Source: Syntrophobacterales bacterium
GTDB taxonomy: Bacteria; Desulfobacterota; Desulfobaccia; Desulfobaccales; 0-14-0-80-60-11
Assembly (NCBI GenBank): GCA_023229795.1
Contig: JALNYP010000063.1
Span: forward strand, 1 to 23,353
Direction: 5' to 3'
Length of the DNA: 23,353 bases
The translations under genes and the position numbers were made by a program. The notes beneath the pieces are model-generated. The model did not search any database and was not told where the DNA came from. It saw only the letters and a list, made by a program, of their open reading frames with translations. Shown piece after piece: positions 1-6,596 of the stretch. Numbering within the stretch: position 1 is the stretch's first letter; each line of letters begins with the position of its first letter.

Positions 1-903
1 CTGGTTGGTCACCCACTGACGCTTTTTCTCCAACTTGCCCCGCAGCCTTTCCATATCGGGAAAATAAACGTTGCCGGTAATCAGCACGTTCTCGCGCACT
101 CCCCGGCTGCCGGTCAGGGGGTCCAGCAAGTATCGCTGCGCCAGGCCGAAAGAGGTGCTCTCGGGAATCCGCTTGGGCGACATTATTTTTACTACCTGGC
201 CCCCCAGGGTGAGATGCCGGCGATGCACCCGCAAATCGGTCTCAAAGTCTGCCAACTGGTCCTGAATCAGCCGGCCGGGATCATACTGCGCTTCGGTAAA
301 CTGCCGCCACCCGGCCCCAGGCGACCAGTTAAGAATGGTCTCCATGAACCGGATATAGTCCTCCACGTTGAACAGCCGCGGCCGGAAACCGCAGGTTTTT
401 AGGGTCTCCAGGGCCGCATCCCGCAACTCCAGGGCCTCCCGGGCCACTTTTTCGGAAGGAGGAAATTGGGCTACAGGCCAGCGTGCCGTGACCACCAGCT
501 TGAGGTCCCGCAGCATCAGGCCGGTGCTGTCAAAAGGCTCTTCCGCACCCCGGCGCAAATACTCCACCCGCTTGGCCCGCACCTCCTGCAAGACTTCCGA
601 GACCTGTTCCTTTTGCGAAACCCCTTCCGACTCATCATCGCCATCAGACAGCAGTATCCGCTCCGGCACCAGGTCGGGACCGGCCCATAAACAAAACTGG
701 AGAATCGTCTCCGTGGGCCACGACAGGTTCAGAAGATTGTTGAACCTCTCGAACATTCGGTCGTCGCACCCGGTCACGGGCGCACACAGAAAACCGAACC
801 CCAGGGACGATTTCTCCAGGTGGAAGATGAACTCTTTCGGATCATAGGCCAGGACCGGGAAAAGCTGGCCCATCCGATCCCTTTTTAGGCTGAATGGCCA
901 CAT
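1..903 (-). CDS. traC: TraC, F-type T4SS assembly ATPase (N-terminal part, cut by window edge)
   Basis: I translated the minus strand from the ATG at 901-903; the frame stays open to position 1, giving about 301 residues with the C-terminus off the window. The N-terminus (MWPFSLKRD...) and the region with RRHLTLGG and a later PKRIPES match what I know of the N-terminal domain of F-type TraC (VirB4-like), which energises pilus assembly at the inner-membrane face. The Walker A and B motifs of this family lie in the missing part, so the ATPase core is not seen. Its ATG follows the pilin stop by one base, so it is co-transcribed and probably coupled. The ribosome site before 903 is weak; an internal ATG at 873 has AAAAAGGG upstream and is an alternative start. 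Identification is from domain look and gene order. Confidence 0.85.
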   Translation of the reverse strand, partial: MWPFSLKRDRMGQLFPVLAYDPKEFIFHLEKSSLGFGFLCAPVTGCDDRMFERFNNLLNLSWPTETILQFCLWAGPDLVPERILLSDGDDESEGVSQKEQVSEVLQEVRAKRVEYLRRGAEEPFDSTGLMLRDLKLVVTARWPVAQFPPSEKVAREALELRDAALETLKTCGFRPRLFNVEDYIRFMETILNWSPGAGWRQFTEAQYDPGRLIQDQLADFETDLRVHRRHLTLGGQVVKIMSPKRIPESTSFGLAQRYLLDPLTGSRGVRENVLITGNVYFPDMERLRGKLEKKRQWVTNQ

Positions 904-904
904 C

Positions 905-1237
905 TTAATGAATCATGCCGGCATGCAGGGTGGCGCTGAACACCGTGTCGATGATGGTCGAGGAGTTGTACAGGCCTAGGCCGCCGCCAATGCCGGTGGC
1001 AAAGGCCATGAGGCTCTGGCGGGCGATCCCGCCCACGATGCCAACCAGGATCATCCCCAGGGAAATGGTCTTGCCGACGTTACCCTGGGTCCATTCCGTC
1101 AGACTGGTGTACACGTCCGACAGCGGGCCGCTGGTGGACGCCGCCTGTACCAGGTCAGGAATCAGCAGGCCGGCCACGAACAAAGCCAGAGCGATTCCGG
1201 AAAAGATATAAGCCTTTTTTAACTGCTCCTTAAACAT
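905..1237 (-). CDS. traA: TraA-like F-type pilin precursor
   Basis: A 110-residue protein with a positively charged N-terminus (MFKEQLKKAY), a first hydrophobic helix at about 11-32, a likely signal peptidase site after VQA (residue 32), and a mature part of about 78 residues. The mature part has a second hydrophobic stretch (ISLGMILVGIVGGIA, about 58-72) and a glycine-rich third one (ATGIGGGLGLY). This size and pattern fit TraA/VirB2-class pilins. I chose the start at 1237 rather than an upstream in-frame ATG at 1291 because AAAGGAGGT lies seven bases before it; this also removes an overlap with traV. It sits between traV and traC, where F-type and SXT-type clusters place the pilin. The subunit would assemble into the conjugative pilus after membrane insertion and cleavage. 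Confidence 0.82.
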   Translation of the reverse strand: MFKEQLKKAYIFSGIALALFVAGLLIPDLVQAASTSGPLSDVYTSLTEWTQGNVGKTISLGMILVGIVGGIARQSLMAFATGIGGGLGLYNSSTIIDTVFSATLHAGMIH

Positions 1238-1244
1238 CTTACCA

Positions 1245-1253
1245 ACCTCCTTT
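1245..1253 (-). promoter_or_regulatory. Strong ribosome binding site deciding the pilin start
   Basis: Minus-strand AAAGGAGGT, a near-perfect Shine-Dalgarno sequence seven bases before ATG 1237. It decides the pilin start and suggests higher translation of the pilin than of its operon neighbours, as expected for the most abundant pilus component. Confidence 0.75.
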
Positions 1254-1277
1254 GGTTTAATCGCCCAATAGGGCGTG

Positions 1278-1973
1278 TCACTCTGTTCCAAATAAATTAT
1301 CCTGCTTCATCTGCCCGGTCTTGCGATTGAAAAAGGCGTTTTGAGGGGTGTTTTTCGATTTTCCGGGGTCTATCTTGGTGTCTAGGGTCGGGGCGGGATG
1401 GGGATTTTCCTTCGGGGGAGCCAGATCCAGATTCGACAGGTCCTTAGGCTTCTGCCCCTTGCCACCCTGTGTCTTAGCCGGAGGCCTTTGAGTTCGTGCA
1501 GGAGCTTCCGGTAAGCTCCGGTCCAACAGCGGCGTAATCGTTGGCGCCACTTGCATGCGCCGCTCTCCGATGCTCCACCGCCGGTCCTGCACTTCCGCAT
1601 ACATAAAGTTGGGCATGTGCAAGGTGCCGTCGAGGTCTTCCCAGGGAGCCATCCAAACCCGCATAATCTTGGCCTGGGAACGCAGCGGCATGGGGCCGAC
1701 ATATCCTAACCCCTGCACCGCTTCCATAGAGGCGGCTGCAGCCGGGGTCAGATTCTGCCGGTTGCCCGGGTTGCCAGGGTTATCCCCGCACTCTGGACAA
1801 TCGGTGTTCTGCGAGTTCTTGGGCTTTTCCAGGGAATCCCGGTTGTTGGTCAACTCATAGACCTCGCGGGCCGATTTACATTGCACCGTCTCGGGATACC
1901 CTTTGCAGGAATAACTCGCCGAACACCCCGACAGCAATATTGTTATGGCCGCCCATAAAAGAACCGTTCTCAC
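1278..1973 (-). CDS. traV: TraV, outer-membrane lipoprotein of the T4SS
   Basis: A 231-residue protein with a lipoprotein signal: hydrophobic residues 4-14 then LLSGC, lipidated cysteine at 17. Right after come SYSCKGYPETVQCKSAREVY, a cysteine-containing N-terminal segment typical of TraV. A mid-protein core reads MRVWMAPWEDLDGTLHMPNF (about 104-123) and then RRWSIGE, the pattern I associate with the TraV family (VirB7 analogue). The C-terminal third is proline/lysine-rich and probably disordered. TraV anchors TraK and TraB at the outer membrane. The start is GTG, with GGAGG seven bases upstream, and overlaps the dsbC stop as GTGA, so translation is coupled. It is longer than F TraV (about 171 residues), mainly through the tail. 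Confidence 0.85.
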   Translation of the reverse strand: MRTVLLWAAITILLSGCSASYSCKGYPETVQCKSAREVYELTNNRDSLEKPKNSQNTDCPECGDNPGNPGNRQNLTPAAAASMEAVQGLGYVGPMPLRSQAKIMRVWMAPWEDLDGTLHMPNFMYAEVQDRRWSIGERRMQVAPTITPLLDRSLPEAPARTQRPPAKTQGGKGQKPKDLSNLDLAPPKENPHPAPTLDTKIDPGKSKNTPQNAFFNRKTGQMKQDNLFGTE

Positions 1974-2746
1974 TGTTGGGCCTCCTTTTCCTTGGTCTTA
2001 ACCTGCCCCAACACCTTAGCCGGATCATTGCCGGCCAGCCAGCCCGCCAAATCCTTCACCGCCCCGGTCTGCACCTTGCCGTCGTGACGGATCATAAATG
2101 GCACCGACCGCAGACCCAGGATGCGCGCTGCCACCAGGGTGTGCTGCAAAGGCTGCAGATCAGAGCCGCACTCCCCCGAGCCTAAAGCTTCGAACTTGCC
2201 GCTCACCAGGGCCTGGAGCGAAGCCTGTTGGTCTTTAGTGCATAATATTTGCTTGGTGTGCTCCATGCTCTTCTGGCCCATGGGAACCATCACCACCTTG
2301 AACCGGTACTGTTCCCCCAACTTCACCGCCTGCTGCAAGAGATCACGGCAGTGGGGACAATCGGTGGAGACAAAGATAATCTCCTCTTTATCCCCCTTCC
2401 CCAGGGTCAAGGTGGCTAACTTGTCCGGGTCCAGCCCGATCTTCTTGATGTCGATGTGGTTCACCACCGTGTCCGCATCCTCGATGGTGGCCACGTTTTT
2501 GCCGTTCCAAAGGTCGTAGATTGGCCCTTTCCAGGCAAACCGACCATTCTCCGAGACGAAAAACGTGCCCTTGTCGGATTCGATCAGTTTGACTCCCTGG
2601 ATGGGCAGATTTTTAACCGTCTTGATGCCGCCAAAGGGCGACTCGGCCCGGGCCGATGATATCCGCAAGCCAAGGATCAGAAAGACCAGGATAAGACTGA
2701 CCAATACGATGATGGCCGAATATAAGGGGGTTGCTTTGGATTTCAT
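1970..2746 (-). CDS. dsbC: DsbC/TrbB-like periplasmic thiol-disulfide isomerase
   Basis: 258 residues. An N-terminal hydrophobic helix (about 9-27) followed by ARA is either a signal peptide or a membrane anchor. A DsbC-like N-terminal region follows (about 35-110), then a thioredoxin fold with the active site CPHC at 130-133 and the cis-proline SVPF at about 214-217. Cysteines at 169 and 193 could form the second, structural disulfide seen in DsbC. DsbC-family proteins of conjugative elements isomerise disulfides in envelope T4SS proteins; TraV, TraB, TraK and the giant Ig-like protein here all carry cysteines. AAGGAG lies six bases before the ATG. It lies between a small lipoprotein gene and traV, whereas in SXT/IncA-C type clusters, as I recall them, dsbC lies after traA. 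Confidence 0.9.
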   Translation of the reverse strand: MKSKATPLYSAIIVLVSLILVFLILGLRISSARAESPFGGIKTVKNLPIQGVKLIESDKGTFFVSENGRFAWKGPIYDLWNGKNVATIEDADTVVNHIDIKKIGLDPDKLATLTLGKGDKEEIIFVSTDCPHCRDLLQQAVKLGEQYRFKVVMVPMGQKSMEHTKQILCTKDQQASLQALVSGKFEALGSGECGSDLQPLQHTLVAARILGLRSVPFMIRHDGKVQTGAVKDLAGWLAGNDPAKVLGQVKTKEKEAQQ

Positions 2747-2766
2747 GAAAGTCTCCTTGGTTTGAT

Positions 2767-3063
2767 CTATTGCCTCTGTCGTACGAGGTTCCCGGCGCCG
2801 CTCCGATTATCCAAGAGGCCAACAGGACCACCGAAACCATAACGCCGCTCTTCGGGGATCACCGGCACCACCACGAACTCGCCATTTCGGTCTATACCCG
2901 CAAAGTCTGGAACCACCTGGAGGCCGCGGTTTTGATACTTGATCTGATAGCGCAGGGGCGGCGGCTCTACCTCCCGCACCAGGACGGCCGGCGGAAGTGA
3001 TGCTTGATGCTCGGCACACCCCAATAAGACCAGCAACAGCGCCAGCGGCATCGCCATCTTCAT
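2767..3063 (-). CDS. Small lipoprotein in the T4SS operon, function unknown
   Basis: 98 residues with a clear lipoprotein signal (MKMAMPLALLLVLLGC, lipid cysteine at 16). The mature part is about 82 residues, rich in proline, arginine and valine (for example YQIKYQNRGLQVVPDF and EFVVVPVIPEERRYGFGG), with no cysteine apart from the lipidated one. I do not recognise a family. GGAG lies seven bases before the ATG, and the gene starts one base after the traB stop, so it belongs to the T4SS transcription unit. A small lipoprotein next to TraB may be an extra VirB7-like outer-membrane complex subunit in addition to TraV; that is inference from position only. Confidence 0.75.
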   Translation of the reverse strand: MKMAMPLALLLVLLGCAEHQASLPPAVLVREVEPPPLRYQIKYQNRGLQVVPDFAGIDRNGEFVVVPVIPEERRYGFGGPVGLLDNRSGAGNLVRQRQ

Positions 3064-3064
3064 C

Positions 3065-4378
3065 TTACCGCTCCGCTTTTCGGGTTTGCAGCTTAAGGCC
3101 TTTGCCGCTGATCAAGACGAAATCTATGGCCCGGCCGGCATCGATTTCAATCACTGGAAAGATGTCTTTGGCCATGTCCAGATAGTATTTCGACAAGCGC
3201 TCCAAGGCCGACCCGGTGCCTGACAACCCGGCGCTCTGCATGGAATCCTTGCTCAGCATGGACTGGAACGGCGCCTCCTTCTGAGCCGCGCCGGTGCCGA
3301 TCTGCAACACCGGCTGTTTGGTAAAGATCTGCGAGAAGCCCTGCATGAAGCCGGCCAGCAGCGCCCGGCTCAATAAGGCCCCAGTCTTGCTCACCACCCG
3401 GCCCCGCACCCCGGCCTTGCCGTCCTCGCCCACCGCGTACATGTCGATCTTGGTCTCGATGGCCTTGCCGTCCTCCCGGATGCAACTCAACCGCTCCGCC
3501 CGCAGATAGGCCCGCTCCGACCCCAAATCCCCCCAGCCGGCCGCAATCAGAAAACACTCCCGGACGTCCGCCCGGTACATGTTCGGTAAAATCGCTTCTT
3601 TCTTGATCCTCAACAAAACCGGAAACGGGTCTTTCTTGGAACTCTTGCCGCACGAGACATCTAGGCCGGTGATCAAAGTGCCGGAAAAGATGCTTCCCGC
3701 TGGCAAAAAAGTCTCGATGCCCTGGTCTTGGTCTTTTTTCTTCTCGTCTTTGAACTGCATCCGATCCTTGCTTTCCGATGAGGCGGCGATCACCCTGATC
3801 TCAGGGGCCGTGGAGGCCACCGGGACGCCGGGGCCACCCGCCGACCTGGGTTTGGCCCCCGCATAGGGTCCTGGTTTATTATCGGCCACCTGCGGACCCC
3901 GCTTATGGGCCCCGGCCCCGGCTGGAGTTTTCTGACCGGATGGTTCTTTATGAGTTCCTTCCTTCTGGGCCTCGGGTTTCTTTTTCTCATGTTCCAGCTT
4001 TTCCAGCTTGGCCAACTGCTGCTGCACCTGCTTGGCGACCTCCGACTGCACCTTGCCCAGATCGAGGGCCGGCTCCTGCGCCTTCTTGTCGCTCAAGCGT
4101 TCTACTTTGTCCCGCAGCTCTTTGTTCTCGCGTTCCATCTGCTCCAATTTCGAGTTCACCTGGACCACTGCAAAATGCGATTTGTCTCCCCCGCCGAAAA
4201 TGTTTCTGGCCGTCTTGGATTCAGCAGGCGGCTTCTTGGGAGGTGTTTTGCTCACGCCGATGAACAGCACTCCCATCACCGCAATCAGCACCGCAGCTAT
4301 CCAAAGATACTTTTTGTATTTGGGGTCAAGATGCTGGTAGAAGGCGTCCAGCCAGGCTTTCAAGTTGAATTGCGCCAT
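3065..4378 (-). CDS. traB: TraB, T4SS envelope-spanning scaffold (VirB10/TrbI family)
   Basis: 437 residues. One transmembrane helix near the N-terminus (YLWIAAVLIAVMGVLFIGVS, about 24-43) is followed by a charged coiled-coil (about 75-135, with VERLSDKKAQ and KLEKLEHEKK), then a proline/glycine/lysine-rich linker. The C-terminal TrbI/VirB10-like barrel domain (about 215-420) includes LPAGSIFSGTLITGLDVSCG and GGVRGRVV-like strands ending in a hydrophobic helix (LLAGFMQGFSQIF). TraB links inner and outer membrane and senses energy from the ATPases. Two cysteines in the C-terminal domain (after LDVS, and in VREC) may pair. AAGGA lies just before the ATG. It follows traK by 16 bases in the canonical L-E-K-B order. 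Confidence 0.93.
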   Translation of the reverse strand: MAQFNLKAWLDAFYQHLDPKYKKYLWIAAVLIAVMGVLFIGVSKTPPKKPPAESKTARNIFGGGDKSHFAVVQVNSKLEQMERENKELRDKVERLSDKKAQEPALDLGKVQSEVAKQVQQQLAKLEKLEHEKKKPEAQKEGTHKEPSGQKTPAGAGAHKRGPQVADNKPGPYAGAKPRSAGGPGVPVASTAPEIRVIAASSESKDRMQFKDEKKKDQDQGIETFLPAGSIFSGTLITGLDVSCGKSSKKDPFPVLLRIKKEAILPNMYRADVRECFLIAAGWGDLGSERAYLRAERLSCIREDGKAIETKIDMYAVGEDGKAGVRGRVVSKTGALLSRALLAGFMQGFSQIFTKQPVLQIGTGAAQKEAPFQSMLSKDSMQSAGLSGTGSALERLSKYYLDMAKDIFPVIEIDAGRAIDFVLISGKGLKLQTRKAER

Positions 4379-4394
4379 GATTCCTTCTTATGAG

Positions 4395-5480
4395 TCAGGG
4401 CAGGTGGGACGACATCGGCCGCGAACTGACCGCGATTTCCCGCGGCTCGGAGCGGGGACGTGGAGTGAATTTTTTCGCGGGCTCCTCGTCGGACAGCAGC
4501 GGCGTACTCAAAACGTTGGGCCGCCTACTGGGTTTCTGGCCCGCCCCCCGTTGATACACCACGTACAATTCAGTGCTCTGGCGCGGATTCAACTTGACGT
4601 TGGGCCACACCGCTACCGCCCGCACCCCTTCCTGGTAACACGAGGATTCGTCCACCATTAGGGTCCCGGAGGAAATGTTAGTCAGTTTGGATACCACCAT
4701 CAGGAAGTTGTGTCCCTCCATCACCTGCCGGGGTTCAATCCGCACCGCCATCCCGCAGCGCGGTAAGGGAACTTCCGGAGGAACGGGGTTATGGAAAGAG
4801 TAGCCCTGCGGCACTTCCCCTCGGGCCGTCGCCAACATAACCTTCTCGATGGCCTCGGTGTACGGTTGATTCTTTTCCCATTTGGCGGCTTTGCCGTTGC
4901 TGGACACCGCGGTCACCGACCCGACCGACCCGCCCGCCAGAGACAGGCGAATCTCTCGGGGCGTGATGTTTTGGGGCACCAGGGTCAGGGAGATGCTGGG
5001 GTCGGATTCGCCGTTTTCCGTGATGAACATGGTGGTGGGACCATCATCCTGGGCGATGCTGATGTAGACCACCGAGCCGTCCACGTTGATCTTGGCCTTG
5101 CTCACCGAGTGCACCAACGGATTGCTAAAGGGCGTGACGATCCGGTTCAGCTGGTCCCCGGCTACGGTCAGGGTCAGGTTCCGGCCAGGCTCCACTTTGA
5201 CAACCGGACTCTCATGCACACCGACCCCAGAAGACCGAGACCGCTTTTTGCTCCCGGTGTTCACCTTATTGAGCGCCGCCATAATCTCATCCCGCACCGC
5301 GCCCAAATTCTCCCCGGCTTGCCCCTGGAGGTCAGGAATTTGGGTTTTCACTTCCCGCTCTTCAGAGGGATTCTCTTGCCCCCAAGCCACCCCGGCCACC
5401 CCCAAAATCAAGACCAAGACCAGGAGCAGGCTAATTGCCAGGCTGGGGTGTTTCAGGCTCTTTGCTTTTCGCCTTGGCAT
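4395..5480 (-). CDS. traK: TraK, secretin-like T4SS outer-membrane complex protein
   Basis: 361 residues. A long signal peptide has a basic start (MPRRKAKSLKH), a hydrophobic core (LAISLLLVLVLILGVAGVAW) and probable cleavage near residue 34. A disordered stretch follows, then the TraK core (about 90-310), which begins VVKVEPGRNLTLTVAGDQLN and contains ITPFSNPLVH-like and LTLVPQNITPREI strands, the hallmark of TraK (VirB9 analogue). Two cysteines (LPRCG, SSCYQEG) may form a disulfide. The 60-residue tail is basic and proline-rich. The start at 5480 has AAGGAGG nine bases upstream, so I accept the 50-base overlap with the end of traE; that overlap suggests strong translational coupling. Confidence 0.92.
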   Translation of the reverse strand: MPRRKAKSLKHPSLAISLLLVLVLILGVAGVAWGQENPSEEREVKTQIPDLQGQAGENLGAVRDEIMAALNKVNTGSKKRSRSSGVGVHESPVVKVEPGRNLTLTVAGDQLNRIVTPFSNPLVHSVSKAKINVDGSVVYISIAQDDGPTTMFITENGESDPSISLTLVPQNITPREIRLSLAGGSVGSVTAVSSNGKAAKWEKNQPYTEAIEKVMLATARGEVPQGYSFHNPVPPEVPLPRCGMAVRIEPRQVMEGHNFLMVVSKLTNISSGTLMVDESSCYQEGVRAVAVWPNVKLNPRQSTELYVVYQRGAGQKPSRRPNVLSTPLLSDEEPAKKFTPRPRSEPREIAVSSRPMSSHLP

Positions 5481-6051
5481 CAGGTTTTTCCTCCTTGGGT
5501 TTCTTATCGTAGGCGTTTAAAAAGGCAATTTGCGGGTAATAATTCTTTACTGCAATCTCGAACTCGAAGGTCTTGCCGACGTTCTGCGGTTTGCCGAAAG
5601 CACCCCGCATCACCATCTGACCCTTGACCAGCACGTGGCCGGTCTTGTCGTCGAAAACCAGTTCCCGGGGCTCGAAGGTGGTGCTCAGATTGGCCGCTTT
5701 AATGCCCTGGGCCTGCTCGACCACATCCTTTATCACGTCCTGGTAGATCGACGGGGCCAGATATTTTTCAATCTCCGCTGCCACAAACTCGACGTTGCGG
5801 GGGGTGATGTTGCCCAATAACAGGGCAAAATACAGCGCCCAAGTCTCCTGATACTTCTGGTCCGCCTTCTTCAGGCTGACCTTGGACTCCTCCCTGAGCA
5901 TAGGCGGCACCAGCACCACCGTATCTTTACGAGCAAAAACAGCCGCGCCTAAAATCAGGTTCGACAGCAATAACACTCCGCAGATCACCCGGTAAGACAA
6001 GTTCTCCGTGCGGATGCCTCTATAGCTTGACAAGAACTTCTTGATATCCAT
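5431..6051 (-). CDS. traE: TraE, inner-membrane T4SS protein
   Basis: 206 residues, close to the usual TraE length. A cytoplasmic start (MDIKKFLSSYRGIRTEN) is followed by one transmembrane helix (about 19-40, ending GAAVFARKDTVVLVPP) and a periplasmic domain with ALYFALLLGNITPRNVEFV and FEFEIAVKNYYPQIAFLNAY. These segments match TraE (VirB5/VirB8-like) proteins of F and SXT elements. The last 25 residues are a lysine/proline/glutamate tail absent from F TraE as I know it, and they are coded in the part that overlaps traK. It lies 35 bases after traL. The ribosome site (AAAGAAAGAT) is weak, so translation may depend on traL. Confidence 0.92.
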   Translation of the reverse strand: MDIKKFLSSYRGIRTENLSYRVICGVLLLSNLILGAAVFARKDTVVLVPPMLREESKVSLKKADQKYQETWALYFALLLGNITPRNVEFVAAEIEKYLAPSIYQDVIKDVVEQAQGIKAANLSTTFEPRELVFDDKTGHVLVKGQMVMRGAFGKPQNVGKTFEFEIAVKNYYPQIAFLNAYDKKPKEEKPDAKAKSKEPETPQPGN

Positions 6052-6086
6052 ATCTTTCTTTCGTGCTCTCTTGTTTTCATGCTTGT

Positions 6087-6368
6087 TTAGGGCAAAAACT
6101 CGCGCCGATAAGGATTAACGAAGGTCAGGCCTTTCTCTCCCACTCCCAGGAACCAATAGATAAGATGATTAAGATAGCCGTCTGGGCGGGTGTTCTTGTA
6201 GCGTTTGTACAGATGACCCAGCACCGCCCCCATCAGGCAGCCGATGAGCACATGCCCGGTCAGGTTGCCGATCACCAGGAAACACATGAAAGGCACGAAT
6301 TCATCCATGCTCCACAACAGCACTTGGTCCGGGGTATCTATTTCAGTGGGAATCCTGATCTGGTCCAA
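6087..6368 (-). CDS. traL: TraL, small inner-membrane T4SS protein
   Basis: 93 residues, the normal TraL length. The N-terminus (MDQIRIPTEIDTPDQVLLWS) and two adjacent membrane stretches (about 24-35 and 37-52, VLIGCLMGAVLGHLY) followed by YWFLGVGEKG and NPYRREFLP are typical of TraL (VirB3 analogue). It is the first gene of the T4SS core operon. I accept a TTG start because GGAGG lies five bases upstream and the next in-frame ATG (codon 21) would remove conserved N-terminal sequence. Confidence 0.92.
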   Translation of the reverse strand: MDQIRIPTEIDTPDQVLLWSMDEFVPFMCFLVIGNLTGHVLIGCLMGAVLGHLYKRYKNTRPDGYLNHLIYWFLGVGEKGLTFVNPYRREFLP

Positions 6369-6373
6369 TCAAT

Positions 6374-6378
6374 CCTCC
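6374..6378 (-). promoter_or_regulatory. traL: Ribosome binding site deciding the TTG start of traL
   Basis: Minus-strand AAAAGGAGG ending five bases before TTG 6368. A perfect site combined with a rare start codon would set a moderate level for the first gene of the operon. Confidence 0.7.
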
Positions 6379-6483
6379 TTTTGCCCCGGCCGCCCGGGCT
6401 CAAGAGATCCAGGTCGGCCGAGGCGGGTATGGCCCCCGGATTAGCATGGGGGCGATGGTGAAATGATGATTTCAGTTTAATCG

Positions 6484-6521
6484 GGCCAAATTTTTCGGGA
6501 GTTCGAAAAAAGGCCTTTTTT
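6484..6521. repeat. Nested inverted repeats in the traL upstream gap
   Basis: Two overlapping symmetric elements. TTTTTCG (6491-6497) pairs with CGAAAAA (6504-6510) over a six-base loop, with outer GGCC arms at 6484-6487 and 6512-6515. A 16-base perfect palindrome of six A, GGCC, six T lies at 6506-6521. They sit in the 228-base gap between the terminator of the giant-protein unit and traL, where the promoter of the T4SS operon should be. They could be an operator or an mRNA leader structure. I see no convincing -35/-10 pair in this gap. Confidence 0.5.
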
Positions 6522-6535
6522 GGGGAGATTTCGGC

Positions 6536-6573
6536 AGAAAAGAAAAAGGCCTTCGGCCGAGGAACCGAAGGCC
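6536..6573 (-). terminator. Rho-independent terminator of the lipoprotein/giant Ig-protein unit
   Basis: On the minus strand GGCCTTCGG (6573-6565), an eight-base loop and CCGAAGGCC (6556-6548) form a perfect 9-bp GC-rich stem, followed directly by TTTTTCTTTT. It lies 24 bases past the stop of the giant gene and separates that unit from traL. Confidence 0.88.
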
Positions 6574-6596
6574 ACCTAAAAATGGCAAAGTAGGTT

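Noticed and set aside
4791..5627. 278-residue plus-strand open frame
   Set aside because: It lies opposite traK and traE, which are well supported; the arginine/histidine-rich composition is that of a reverse-strand shadow in GC-rich DNA.
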